Positions 17,219 to 25,327 of a stretch of DNA of 25,327 bases are shown here, piece by piece. The stretch lies in the NCBI GenBank assembly GCA_020348925.1, contig CP070758.1, forward strand, positions 1,601,417 through 1,626,743, in the 5' to 3' direction. The stretch's first letter is position 1; each line of letters opens with the position of its first letter. The position numbers were made by a program, and so were the translations under genes. The notes beneath the pieces are model-generated. The model had not been told where the DNA came from, did not search any database, and saw only the letters and a program-made list of their open reading frames with translations. The DNA comes from Gemmatimonadota bacterium (lineage in GTDB: Bacteria > JBHIER01 > G020348925).

Positions 17219-18868
17219 CTACAACCTTTTAAAAATTGAGACTTCAGAACCATCCGGTTCATTGAAAGTTTGTAAGTGCTGGAAAAGGTCTTTGCGCGAA
17301 TAGAAATAACTGTGCATTGTACGTATAGATTTTTGGAAAGCTGAAATTTCTGTTAGTGGATTCTTGGTCAGTATGTAATCATACCGGTCAAATTTTGTTA
17401 CAAACTCCTCATAAGCTGTACCCCTGTAATAATGTAACTTGATAACGCTTAATGGTAACCGTCGCAACGCAGCATAATAAGCGATAGTGTGACCGTTAAT
17501 ATAATAATGATTGGGTATGACGCCCAGATGCTTCGGAGTATGAGATGAGGTGTTATTCTTCCTGCTCTCAGCAATATCTTCTTCAAGAACAGAAATGATT
17601 TCATTGATTTTCCAATTTTCTTTCGAACTACTCATAATAGAATTTTTCAACCTCAAATCTTCCCTAAAAAAGGATATGGCGATGAATATCAAGAACAGAA
17701 AACCAAAGTATTTTATGAGTTTCAGAAAGTTATCAGAAACTTTTCTGGATTGAATCTGGCCGATGCAAAAAGAAGCGACCAGTGAAATTGATACCAACCA
17801 TGGCATCATAAATCTTGGTTTTTTACTCAGTATCACAAAAGTGAAAATGAGATAGGGAATGAGTGTCCAGGTAACACTAAAATTTTTATAATTGTTTTTT
17901 GAAATAATTAATAGAACCATTCCTATGCTAAAAAGGATGAATCCCAGTGGAGTTATCATATCTCTCCACAGGGCAGCCGGATAGAAAAATACGGAATCAA
18001 TGGATAAAAGAGAATTTAAACCATGTGCAGAGATCATGCGGGAATGTGTGAGGGTTTTTTCTATGAGAATGGGTAGAATTGGAAAATAATAGGGTCCACA
18101 CGTAACAACAGATGTGCCCACACAAAGACCTATATTCCTGAATGATACACCCGAACGGGAGTATCTTTCAAAATCATTCTTGGAAAATTTTGGCAAGAGA
18201 GCCTTGAATATCGAATAAATGAACGGTCCCAACATAAAAAACAAGTAGGTCCATTTCGTCAGCATTCCCAGACCAAAGCAGAAACCAAGGAGGAGAGAAT
18301 ATTTTGTACTCTTAAAGTAGTCGGATTTAACAAGCGTAAAAATGCTCAAGGCAACCATGGCCGTCAAAGGAAGATCCAACATATATAGTACGCTGTGCTG
18401 CAAAACAATCGGATACAATAGTATGAAGACACAAGCGAGCAGGCCAACGTTTCTCTCAAAGATCAAAGCGCCTATCTTATAGATAGAGAAAATTAAGATG
18501 AGAAGAAAAATCATGTTTGACATAACAGCTGTCGAAGCGGAAGTCCCGAAAAACATATACAAAAAAGATGTTACTATAGGTACCAAGGGGGGATAATATC
18601 CTGAAGGACGAAGAAGCGGATAGCGTTCAGACCAATTTATGATATTTCTGACAATGTCGAGAGTTATCTGAGATGGGTCACTGAAAATGTTATGAAAAAT
18701 CAAACTGTCCCTCAAATGAACGGCTTCATCCCCTCTGGGTGGTGTAGAATCTTTAGCAGTTATGGAAAACATGTTGAGCCCGTAAAGGAAGAGAATGATC
18801 GTAAGAAATAAGTAATGTAACCACAACCTATGTGATGTCTTTTGCGATTTCATTTGGTTCCGAACCAT
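17219..18868 (-). CDS. GT39-family (PMT/ArnT-like) membrane glycosyltransferase, unrelated to the five-copy set
   Basis: A 549-aa polytopic membrane protein. The first extracytoplasmic loop has RGDEAVHLRDS, with D47-E48 at the conserved acidic position of GT39 enzymes, and PSGYYPPLVPI fits the following loop. About 10-12 hydrophobic segments precede a soluble C-terminal domain of roughly 130 residues (from about residue 420). The family transfers sugars from polyprenyl-phosphate donors at the outer face. The gene is strikingly more AT-rich than the flippase and GT2 genes just upstream, suggesting separate acquisition. Start at 18868; a second ATG five codons in is possible, and both have weak ribosome sites. 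It follows the flippase gene by 62 bp. Confidence 0.85.
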   Translation of the reverse strand: MVRNQMKSQKTSHRLWLHYLFLTIILFLYGLNMFSITAKDSTPPRGDEAVHLRDSLIFHNIFSDPSQITLDIVRNIINWSERYPLLRPSGYYPPLVPIVTSFLYMFFGTSASTAVMSNMIFLLILIFSIYKIGALIFERNVGLLACVFILLYPIVLQHSVLYMLDLPLTAMVALSIFTLVKSDYFKSTKYSLLLGFCFGLGMLTKWTYLFFMLGPFIYSIFKALLPKFSKNDFERYSRSGVSFRNIGLCVGTSVVTCGPYYFPILPILIEKTLTHSRMISAHGLNSLLSIDSVFFYPAALWRDMITPLGFILFSIGMVLLIISKNNYKNFSVTWTLIPYLIFTFVILSKKPRFMMPWLVSISLVASFCIGQIQSRKVSDNFLKLIKYFGFLFLIFIAISFFREDLRLKNSIMSSSKENWKINEIISVLEEDIAESRKNNTSSHTPKHLGVIPNHYYINGHTIAYYAALRRLPLSVIKLHYYRGTAYEEFVTKFDRYDYILTKNPLTEISAFQKSIRTMHSYFYSRKDLFQHLQTFNEPDGSEVSIFKRL

Positions 18869-18930
18869 GGGCTCGTAATCTCTTCGGAAAGAAGTTTCCC
18901 GGCGCCGGTCCCGGATTGTTGGGTGGGCTC

Positions 18931-20448
18931 CTAATGTGACGATGAGCCCCCGGCGGCACCGGAGCGCCAGAACATCAATGGCTCAAAGTCTCTTCTGCGA
19001 ATTTCGCCCATGACTATGAGTAGTATTAAATAGAATCCTGCCAGACCGGCAAGTTTCGGCAAGACGAGCACTCCTCCCGAGGGTACATACAGGCCCACCC
19101 CATAAACCAGCCCCGCAGCGAGAGAGGTCCTGAGCAACGATAGAGGGTCGAACAGCACGCGAAACTCCCGCCATAAGACTCCGAACATGATCCCTGCGGC
19201 CAGAGCTCCAGTGATGCCTGTGGCCGCCGCTGCTCCGACCAGTCCGTAGCGGGGAACTCCAAAGTAGTTCAGGGCGATGTTTATGGGTACCAGCGGAGCG
19301 AGAGCCAAGAGACAGGTGGTTGGCTTGCCCGCTGCAATCAGGGCCGCATGCGCCACACTTCTCAGTGCAAACATCAGGGCCGCAAATATTAAAAGAATGA
19401 CCGGAACCGCTGCAACGGTGTAGGGCGCTGAAAAGACCAGCGTCACAATGTCCTTTGCGCTACTTCCCACGAGTGCAATCCCTAACAGTAAGATGATGAA
19501 TACAAAGCGAAATGCTTGCTCGATCAGTTCCCGGCATGATTGCTGGTTGCCTTTGGAAATTGCCAGGGTCAGGGTCGGGAGCATCGCCCCGCACACCGCA
19601 GTCGGCAGGATGGTGGATACCCGATAGAGATATTTCGCGGCCCCGTAATAGCCCGGGGCTTGCTCATTTTCCAGCAGGGCCTTCACGCACCACAGGTCCA
19701 TGTTTTGAGTGATTTGCTGCAGAACCACTATGCCCATGAGGGGCAAACCAAACAGGATCAGCTCACGAGCCCGGAAGAAGCCTCGAGGCCACCCCATCCC
19801 ACTCCACTTCCACGCACAGGCCAGTCCGACGGCCGAAGCCCCGATGCTTCCGATAATGGCTCCCTTGACCGACAATCCCAGTCCCACCAGACCACACATG
19901 AGTAAAGTTTTTCCAAGCCAATAAAAGATCTCAGCGCCGGCCCGGTAGCCGTATTTTCTCCGTCCGCTCAGGATCCGTAAAAACGTCTGATAGAGCGGAA
20001 ACAGAGCCAGATCAAGGCTGAACAACCACAGGTAGGGGATCAAACTGACATCCCTTAAGACTCGGGCAGTCAACGGTGCGGTCGCGGCGCAGAAGACCAA
20101 CAGCAGCAGCGACCATACAGCGGTGACTCGGATCGCCGTTCCCGCCACACCTTCCCAATCGTGCTCCGCGGCGGCCACAAATCGTGTTGTGGAATCAATC
20201 AAAAGGGCCCTGCCGACCAGTTCCCACCACACGATGATCGAGGTAACCACCGCCAAGGTTCCGTATAATTGCGGCTCCAAGGTCCTCGCCAGGTAAACGT
20301 GCAACCCCAGACCACTGACCAATCTGATTACGTTTGCTATCGCAATCTTGACCGTCCCCTTGGCAGTGGCCCGTTCGGATCTTGTTTCCAGTCGATCCTC
20401 ACCGTTTCCCACTGCGTCGCTCCGTCTTGAACCGGCGTGTTGTCCCAT
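18931..20448 (-). CDS. Wzx-type polysaccharide/oligosaccharide flippase
   Basis: A 505-aa protein with 12-14 hydrophobic segments, the MATE/MOP-superfamily layout of Wzx and RfbX flippases. The segment KGTVKIAIANVIRLVSGLGL followed by LARTLEPQLYGTLAVV matches the usual N-terminal pattern (membrane entry, then LxxxxYG), and APGYYGAAKYLYRVSTILP lies where flippases carry the central repeat. It has a 30-residue polar N-terminal extension. It would move an undecaprenyl-linked glycan unit across the inner membrane. Its ATG overlaps the TGA of the upstream GT2 gene by one base (TGATG), implying translational coupling. The gene is GC-rich relative to the downstream GT39 gene. Confidence 0.9.
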   Translation of the reverse strand: MGQHAGSRRSDAVGNGEDRLETRSERATAKGTVKIAIANVIRLVSGLGLHVYLARTLEPQLYGTLAVVTSIIVWWELVGRALLIDSTTRFVAAAEHDWEGVAGTAIRVTAVWSLLLLVFCAATAPLTARVLRDVSLIPYLWLFSLDLALFPLYQTFLRILSGRRKYGYRAGAEIFYWLGKTLLMCGLVGLGLSVKGAIIGSIGASAVGLACAWKWSGMGWPRGFFRARELILFGLPLMGIVVLQQITQNMDLWCVKALLENEQAPGYYGAAKYLYRVSTILPTAVCGAMLPTLTLAISKGNQQSCRELIEQAFRFVFIILLLGIALVGSSAKDIVTLVFSAPYTVAAVPVILLIFAALMFALRSVAHAALIAAGKPTTCLLALAPLVPINIALNYFGVPRYGLVGAAAATGITGALAAGIMFGVLWREFRVLFDPLSLLRTSLAAGLVYGVGLYVPSGGVLVLPKLAGLAGFYLILLIVMGEIRRRDFEPLMFWRSGAAGGSSSH

Positions 20449-21485
20449 CAGAGACCCTCCACATCACCCCAGTGGACCATATCGTATATTTTTTCAGCCC
20501 GTTTGTTCACCTCTTTCGCCCATCTGGCATAGATACGAGCGCCGTACACATGGAGCATCCGATTACGCAATAGTGCATAGATCCTTGCAGCTCCCGGCCA
20601 GGTTACAACGGCGCGCGTCTTCATGGAGGGTTTCCCATGCTCTTTCAAAAGCTGCCACGCCCGTTGCATATTCTCGAAATCCCCATACTTCACAAACCGG
20701 TCCACGCAGCGCGACATGTTGGTAATCCAGGCTGCTTGTAACATTTCCCGGGATACTGAAAAATCGTTCCATTCTTTATCGGAAGACCACACAGTCATAT
20801 ACTTTAGACGGCGTTCTAACTGAGCTACAAGCTGGGAAGACATGCTGCCCTCGCTCCTGTAGTAATTGTAGAGAGGCAGTTTTAAAGTCCCCAAGATGTG
20901 GCCTTTGGCCAAAGCACGCAACCATAGATCTCGTTCCCCACTTGAGAAGCCGAGCCGATAAAAGCCCCCAACGTTCTCGATCAATTCCCGCCTCATGACG
21001 ACCGAAGGACTGGAACCTTCTTTCCAACCATCACCCTGTTTCCTCCCACCCAACACGTCTGGAAATGTTTCGAATACTATCCGACCGCTGACGTCATGTG
21101 GGCTGCAATACTTTGTACCACCCTCAATAACGCACGGCGCGCTGAAAAGAGCTGAAATCCTCGGCGCCCTCCTCAGGATCTCTACCTGCAATGCGATCTT
21201 CATCGGATGAAATTCGTCGTCCGCGTCCAGGAGAGCCAACAGATCACCTGTAGCTGCCTCAGCGGCCGTACTTCTCGCCGGCATGGGACCTCGGTTTTCC
21301 TGATGAATCATACGCACCTGTGGATAGCCTTCAACGACAGCGGCCGTCCCGTCGGTGGATCCGTCGTTGACCACGATGACTTCAATGGGATCGTAGGTCT
21401 GACCCAGTGCCGATTCGATCGCTCGACCTATGGTGTCCTGCGCGTTGTATGCAGGAATAAGGATGCTGACTCGCGGTGATGCCAT
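20448..21485 (-). CDS. GT2-family glycosyltransferase, twin A
   Basis: A 345-aa cytoplasmic GT-A enzyme: VSILIPAYNAQDT, VVNDGSTDGT (38-47), LLDADD (D87, D89, D90) as nucleotide-sugar/metal motif and GERDLWLRALAKG as catalytic region. It is about 82% identical by hand count to twin B (22752-23789), same length, no gaps. The usual ARNT after the NRG motif reads ARST here. A decayed 3' end of a hydrolase gene lies just upstream, so this is the second copy of a hydrolase-GT2 module. The ribosome site is AAGGAG. It overlaps the flippase start by one base. Confidence 0.93.
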   Translation of the reverse strand: MASPRVSILIPAYNAQDTIGRAIESALGQTYDPIEVIVVNDGSTDGTAAVVEGYPQVRMIHQENRGPMPARSTAAEAATGDLLALLDADDEFHPMKIALQVEILRRAPRISALFSAPCVIEGGTKYCSPHDVSGRIVFETFPDVLGGRKQGDGWKEGSSPSVVMRRELIENVGGFYRLGFSSGERDLWLRALAKGHILGTLKLPLYNYYRSEGSMSSQLVAQLERRLKYMTVWSSDKEWNDFSVSREMLQAAWITNMSRCVDRFVKYGDFENMQRAWQLLKEHGKPSMKTRAVVTWPGAARIYALLRNRMLHVYGARIYARWAKEVNKRAEKIYDMVHWGDVEGL

Positions 21486-21499
21486 TTGTGCTTGTCTCC

Positions 21500-21695
21500 T
21501 TATCGATATTCCATGTTTCCGGCCAGAGGAAGGTGATAGCGCCTGAGAATCGCAGGTGTCACAGCAATAACTTTGTGCGACCTATGTTCATCCCACCCTT
21601 CTCCGTAAATGAGGAAGATTTTATCCCGGCTGCGTATAACACGGAGGAAATTTGTTCACGAAGCGCTCCCGACATTGTTTCTCTTGCGTATGAAA
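21500..21695 (-). pseudogene. Decayed 3' fragment of an alkaline-phosphatase-superfamily gene
   Basis: Minus-strand translation here reads IRSRDKIFLIYGEGW, then PAILRRYHLPLAGN and on to TAA at 21500. This matches the C-terminus of the intact hydrolase at 23813-25270 (IHSRDGIYLTYGEGW, PAILRRYGLSPARN). The segment before it (RFVNKFPP against RFVNEIPS) is in another frame because of a one-base deletion, and the catalytic His position is Arg. Recognisable homology ends near 21695, just before the stop of the radical SAM gene at 21707. It sits 14 bp upstream of GT2 twin A, mirroring the intact hydrolase 23 bp upstream of twin B. Confidence 0.85.
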
Positions 21696-21706
21696 GGAAA
21701 AAATTA

Positions 21707-22561
21707 TTAGAATAACTTCGATCTCACATATTCCCTGAGATGTGTGTAATACATTTTTGAAAAAATGTTTTGTGTATACGCGAAATTATCACACTCTCTA
21801 CACAAAATGTCGATTTTTTCGTTATTGAGACCTGCCTTTATTTTAAGAAATTCCGGGCTATGAAACAACGATTCATAATTCTCCCTAAGTAAATTTCCCA
21901 GTACATGTTGTAAGCCGTAATCCATGCAGCAAAGAACTACGTCACCGTTTGGCAGGAGGACATTCTGACGGAAATTTCTTCGACACCCGATCACTCCGTG
22001 TCTCACAGGTGGTTGGGGTACGTTTTTTATTTCTCTGTTCTTTGCTCTCGTATGAATCTGAACATGCTCTATCCTTTTGTTCTTAAGAAAGGTATTTATG
22101 TCAGAATGTAATGTTTCCCCTAAAAATCGAAGATTGATCCTGATCCTGCTTTTCAATAGCCTTTCCAATAAATTCAGGTACTGTTCATCAACTTCGATTT
22201 TTTCACCACCATCACCGGCAGACGGTAAATGGACATTAAAAGCGGTAAAATGCATTTTTTCTAAGAGTTCGATATCTTCTGTATACATTCCCATCAAAGT
22301 CGTTGATGCGAGGATCTTATGGCCCCGTTCATTGGCATAAAGAAACATCTTTGTGCACTCATGATTTAACCAGGGTTCACTCATCCCTGAAAAATGGATA
22401 TTCACATGCGATGGTACTTTGTCAATACATTTTCTAAACACGTCCATGCTCATATCAAAAATGTGACTTCTCTTCCTATAATTACTTATCAGTCTTGGCT
22501 GAGGGCAATAATTACAGTCAATTGTGCAGCCGATTTTTGTTGTTATTTCCAACTTGGGCAT
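21707..22561 (-). CDS. Radical SAM/SPASM-like protein
   Basis: A 284-aa protein (293 aa if started at GTG 22588). The cluster motif, numbered from the longer start, is C21, C25 and C28 (CTIDCNYC), followed by SGMSEPWLN (66-74), a variant of the GGE region. The C-terminal part has CRRNFRQNVLLPNGDVVLCC and ILCRECDNF, a SPASM/twitch-like auxiliary-cluster layout. ATG 22561 is preferred because GGAG lies about 8 bases upstream. It is AT-rich compared with the flanking GT2 and hydrolase genes and sits exactly between an intact hydrolase-GT2 module and a decayed one, as if it arrived with or after the duplication. Substrate unknown. Confidence 0.88.
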   Translation of the reverse strand: MPKLEITTKIGCTIDCNYCPQPRLISNYRKRSHIFDMSMDVFRKCIDKVPSHVNIHFSGMSEPWLNHECTKMFLYANERGHKILASTTLMGMYTEDIELLEKMHFTAFNVHLPSAGDGGEKIEVDEQYLNLLERLLKSRIRINLRFLGETLHSDINTFLKNKRIEHVQIHTRAKNREIKNVPQPPVRHGVIGCRRNFRQNVLLPNGDVVLCCMDYGLQHVLGNLLRENYESLFHSPEFLKIKAGLNNEKIDILCRECDNFAYTQNIFSKMYYTHLREYVRSKLF

Positions 22562-22588
22562 GTCAAGTTCTCCAAAGTATACACTCAC

Positions 22589-22751
22589 TGCAAATCCTGC
22601 AAAGCATCCTTAAGAAACAAGCTGAAGAGATCGTATAGAATACTTCTCTGAGAAAGTTACGTGTTGTTGGCTGGAACAACCATGTGTTGTCACGCATCTT
22701 TTCACAGATTTCAATTGTGCCGCCACTCTCAGTACCGGCGTATTCGTTCCA
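22589..22751. other. Intergenic region, nothing firm recognised
   Basis: These 163 bp lie between GT2 twin B and the radical SAM gene. A faint similarity to the first codons of the flippase gene (a shared acgccggt with loosely matching flanks) could be a trace of the duplicated module, but it is too weak to call. Confidence 0.35.
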
Positions 22752-23789
22752 CTAAAAACCCTTCAGATCACCCCAATGGACCATATCATAAATCCGCTCA
22801 GGTCGCTTTTCCACCTCTCTGGCCCACCTGGCGTAGATGCGAGCGCCGTACGCTCTCAACATCCGATTACGCAGCAGCACATAGATCCTTGCGGCCTCAG
22901 GCCAGGTGACTCCGACCCGCGTCTTGAGGGAGGGTTTCCCGTGCTCTTTCAAAAGCTGCCACGCCCGTTGCATATTCTCGAAATCCCCATACTTCACAAA
23001 CCGGTCCACGCAGCGCGACATGTTGGTAACCCAGGCAGCTTGAAACATTTCCCGGGATACTGAAAGATCATTACCCTCCTTATCGGAAGACCATACATTC
23101 ATATATTTTATATCGCGTTCTAACTCTGCTACAAGCCGGGAAGACAAGCTGCCCTCGCTCCTGTAGTAATTATAGAGAGGCAGCTCTATTGTAGCCAGAG
23201 TGTGGCCTTTCGCCAAGGCACGCCACCACAAATCTCGTTCCCCAATTACAAAGCCAAGGCGATAAAAGCCCCCGACATTTTCGATCAACTCCCGCCTCAT
23301 GACGACTGAAGGGCTGGAACCTTCTTTCCAATATCTGCCCGATTTCCTTCCACCTAATACGTGTAGAACTGTTTCGAATAGTATCCGACCGCTGACGTTC
23401 TGCGGGCTGCATAACTTTGTACCACCCTCAATAACGCACGGCGCGCTGAAAATTGCGGAAATTCCTGGCGCCCTCCCCAGGATCTCTACCTGCAATGCGA
23501 TCTTCATCGGGTGAAATTCATCGTCCGCGTCCAGAAGGGCAAGCAGATCTCCTGACGCTGCCTCCGCGGCAGTGTTTCTGGCTGAATTCAACCCTCGATT
23601 TTCCTGATGTATGACACGCACCTGTGGAAAATCTTCAATGACTCCCGCTGTGCCGTCGGTGGATCCGTCGTTGACGGCGATGACTTCAATATGATTATAG
23701 GTTTGATTCAGAGCCGATGCGATTGCTCGACCCACGGTATCCTGCGCGTTATAAGCAGGAATAAGGACACTGACTCGTGGTGATGCCAT
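22752..23789 (-). CDS. GT2-family glycosyltransferase, twin B
   Basis: A 345-aa cytoplasmic GT-A enzyme: VSVLIPAYNAQDT, AVNDGSTDGT, a canonical ARNT after the NRG motif, LLDADD and GERDLWWRALAKG. It aligns without gaps to twin A, with about 61 differences in 345 residues. The differences cluster in positions 24-75 and 115-260, while the stretch around MSRCVDRFVKYGDFENMQ is unchanged; there the DNA is identical over 88 bp. It lies 23 bp downstream of the hydrolase gene with a weak ribosome site, suggesting co-transcription. The two enzymes probably add sugars of similar type to the same glycan, which is inference. Confidence 0.93.
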   Translation of the reverse strand: MASPRVSVLIPAYNAQDTVGRAIASALNQTYNHIEVIAVNDGSTDGTAGVIEDFPQVRVIHQENRGLNSARNTAAEAASGDLLALLDADDEFHPMKIALQVEILGRAPGISAIFSAPCVIEGGTKLCSPQNVSGRILFETVLHVLGGRKSGRYWKEGSSPSVVMRRELIENVGGFYRLGFVIGERDLWWRALAKGHTLATIELPLYNYYRSEGSLSSRLVAELERDIKYMNVWSSDKEGNDLSVSREMFQAAWVTNMSRCVDRFVKYGDFENMQRAWQLLKEHGKPSLKTRVGVTWPEAARIYVLLRNRMLRAYGARIYARWAREVEKRPERIYDMVHWGDLKGF

Positions 23790-23812
23790 TTATTCTTGTT
23801 TCTCTGCTGTTG

Positions 23813-25270
23813 TCAAATGTTTCGTGCTGGAGAAAGGCCATAGCGTCTTAGAATCGCGGGCGCCACGTCAAATACGTCCTGCATTTTCAGTTCGCCCCAT
23901 CCTTCCCCGTAAGTGAGATAGATACCATCCCGGCTGTGTATGCCCACAGAGGGGATTTCGTTCACAAAGCGCGCCAGGCCGGAAGCGATATCGGTATACC
24001 GAATGTAGGCCCAATCGGTGGACTCAACAATCAGATCAGGTCCTGTGTCGATATGCGGACCCGGGTAAAGATCTGCAATCTCATGCACCTCCGCAATGAA
24101 ACCTGTGCCCCGGGGACCGTGCTCGTCCATGAGACGTTGTGCTATTTCCTTCCGCAGGATTACGCGACTCTCAGCGTCTCCATGAGCGAGCCATATTTTT
24201 CCCCATCCTGTTTCATAAGCCCGCGATGATTCCCATGCTATGTCGTCTTTTTTGATCAGACTGACCTGCTCCTGCTTAGTAGCAGCATTTTGCTTGACAT
24301 CTGTTTCCTGATGATCACAGCGTCTGCGCAAGTTTGAACTCCAGAAGCGCTTGGCGGTGCGTGCCGTCCACGGATAGTGGGACAATATTCGACCGATCCA
24401 TTTCTTAACCATTACCCGGGGACTGTTCTTCAATTGCAGATACCCGTTTTGCAACAACCAACTGTTTAACGCGAGCCCGCCGCGGCATGTCTGAGAGCCA
24501 TGGTCAGACAGGACCAAGAGAGCATCATTATCCTTCATCATATTGTGAAAGGATCCCACCACGCGATCCGTGTCCTGATAAATGAGAAGCAGTGGATCAT
24601 CCTCGCGCTGCTCCTCATCGCCGTCTCGTGCGGGGGACGTAACTTTATGAGAAATCCAGTCCGTCGCTTGAAGTATCAGGAAATAGAAGTCGCAAGGATG
24701 TTCCTTGATGAGAGTTCGAGCCACCTCGGCCTGTTGATGGAGTAAGTCACGCGCAGCAGAGAGCATTTCACGGTCGCTGGCACCCTGGAGACGTCTTTTC
24801 TGCAGATCCAAATAAAACCGATATTGCGGGAATCGCTGCCGAATGTGACCGCTGAGCACTTCTGGATAGGTGAATACGGGCTGCATACTTGGGGCGATTA
24901 TCCAACCGCTGAGAGGACGAGGTGGGTACGTCATCGGCACCTGAAACAACCCCGTCGTAAAGCCAGCTTCGTTTAATATTTCCCAGATTGTGGGCATTGA
25001 ACAGTACTCTGCACTCACAATCTGCGCCGATTGGTGAGGGCGGTTCCAATGATACGATCCCCAGATACCGTGATACCCGGGGTTAGCACCGGTATAGATC
25101 GAGGGCCAGGACACCAAGGTATCGGGGGGAATCGTCGACTTCAGGCATCCGAAGTTGCCGGCCTGAGCTAAAGCCTGCCGGTGGGGTAAGAGCCCTCGCT
25201 GCATCCAGCGGCTCATCAAGTGCTCGTCGGCACCGTCTAAACCGCTTACGTATAAACGACTGTGTTTCAT
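23813..25270 (-). CDS. Alkaline-phosphatase-superfamily hydrolase (type I phosphodiesterase/NPP-like)
   Basis: A 485-aa protein. Metal-binding and catalytic landmarks of the phosphodiesterase/nucleotide-pyrophosphatase group are in order: GLDGAD (D12), a probable nucleophile T51 in PPDTLVSWPSIYTG, TDWISH (D204, H208), LSDHG (D256, H257) and GIHSRDGIY (H445), followed by the typical tail VFDVAPAILRRYG. There is no signal peptide, and a short insert at about 290-345 replaces part of the usual cap. Family members hydrolyse or transfer phosphate diesters; beside glycan genes it may act on a phospho-substituent or lipid-linked sugar. The start at 25270 has CGGAGA upstream and overlaps the stop of a possible upstream gene. 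Confidence 0.88.
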   Translation of the reverse strand: MKHSRLYVSGLDGADEHLMSRWMQRGLLPHRQALAQAGNFGCLKSTIPPDTLVSWPSIYTGANPGYHGIWGSYHWNRPHQSAQIVSAEYCSMPTIWEILNEAGFTTGLFQVPMTYPPRPLSGWIIAPSMQPVFTYPEVLSGHIRQRFPQYRFYLDLQKRRLQGASDREMLSAARDLLHQQAEVARTLIKEHPCDFYFLILQATDWISHKVTSPARDGDEEQREDDPLLLIYQDTDRVVGSFHNMMKDNDALLVLSDHGSQTCRGGLALNSWLLQNGYLQLKNSPRVMVKKWIGRILSHYPWTARTAKRFWSSNLRRRCDHQETDVKQNAATKQEQVSLIKKDDIAWESSRAYETGWGKIWLAHGDAESRVILRKEIAQRLMDEHGPRGTGFIAEVHEIADLYPGPHIDTGPDLIVESTDWAYIRYTDIASGLARFVNEIPSVGIHSRDGIYLTYGEGWGELKMQDVFDVAPAILRRYGLSPARNI

Positions 25271-25327
25271 GAGGCTGGTTCTCCGAGTTTTGATTTCTCC
25301 TTCTGGAAGCGACGAGAATTAACCGAA
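25267..25327 (-). CDS. Possible 3' end of an upstream gene (partial)
   Basis: One minus-strand frame entering from the window edge stays open for 19 codons (ending KLGEPAS) and stops at a TGA that overlaps the ATG of the hydrolase gene as ATGA. Such overlaps are typical of coupled genes in one operon. The piece is too short to identify, and the overlap could be chance. Confidence 0.35.
   Translation of the reverse strand, partial: SVNSRRFQKEKSKLGEPAS

Overview
The window looks like part of a chromosomal cell-surface glycan locus from a bacterium, probably Gram-negative. Base composition is moderate and patchy. The 89-bp hairpin repeat starting ctgtcattccgg is a type common in Desulfobacterota/Nitrospirota-like genomes, but that placement is an inference and weak. 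Every convincing gene is on the minus strand, so transcription runs from high to low coordinates. There are no rRNAs, tRNAs, CRISPR arrays or intact insertion sequences.

Layout in transcription order. (a) 25327-18931: the tail of a possible upstream gene, an alkaline-phosphatase-superfamily hydrolase (23813-25270), a GT2 glycosyltransferase (22752-23789), a radical SAM/SPASM protein (21707-22561), a decayed 3' fragment of a second hydrolase copy (about 21500-21695), a second GT2 about 82% identical to the first (20448-21485), and a Wzx-type flippase overlapping it by one base (18931-20448). (b) 18868-15868: an AT-rich GT39-type membrane glycosyltransferase, then a radical SAM/SPASM gene interrupted by one in-frame TAA. 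(c) 14896-13322: a membrane glycosyltransferase (GT-C copy 5) preceded by a gene-poor stretch of about 970 bp. (d) 13014-10011: a tight radical SAM, GT2, LPG-synthase-TM-like operon. (e) 9745-7498: a GT2 and a radical SAM/SPASM gene. (f) 7339-264: four more tandem GT-C paralogues; the copy at 2131-3735 carries a single in-frame TAA. A 201-bp direct repeat lies downstream of the copies at 264 and 13322.

Inferred joint role: GT2 enzymes assemble glycan or lipid-linked sugars on the cytoplasmic side, the Wzx protein and perhaps the LPG-synthase-like protein move or handle lipid-linked material, and GT-C enzymes transfer sugars from polyprenyl-phosphate donors outside the membrane. The hydrolase could trim or transfer a phospho-substituent. 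Four radical SAM/SPASM proteins mixed in with GT2 genes suggest radical chemistry on the glycan, its carrier or an acceptor; substrates cannot be read from sequence.

The locus evolves quickly: tandem and dispersed gene duplication, a decayed module copy, two otherwise intact genes broken by single stop codons, near-identical tracts between paralogues and visible composition switches. No mature, previously described system covering the whole window was recognised.
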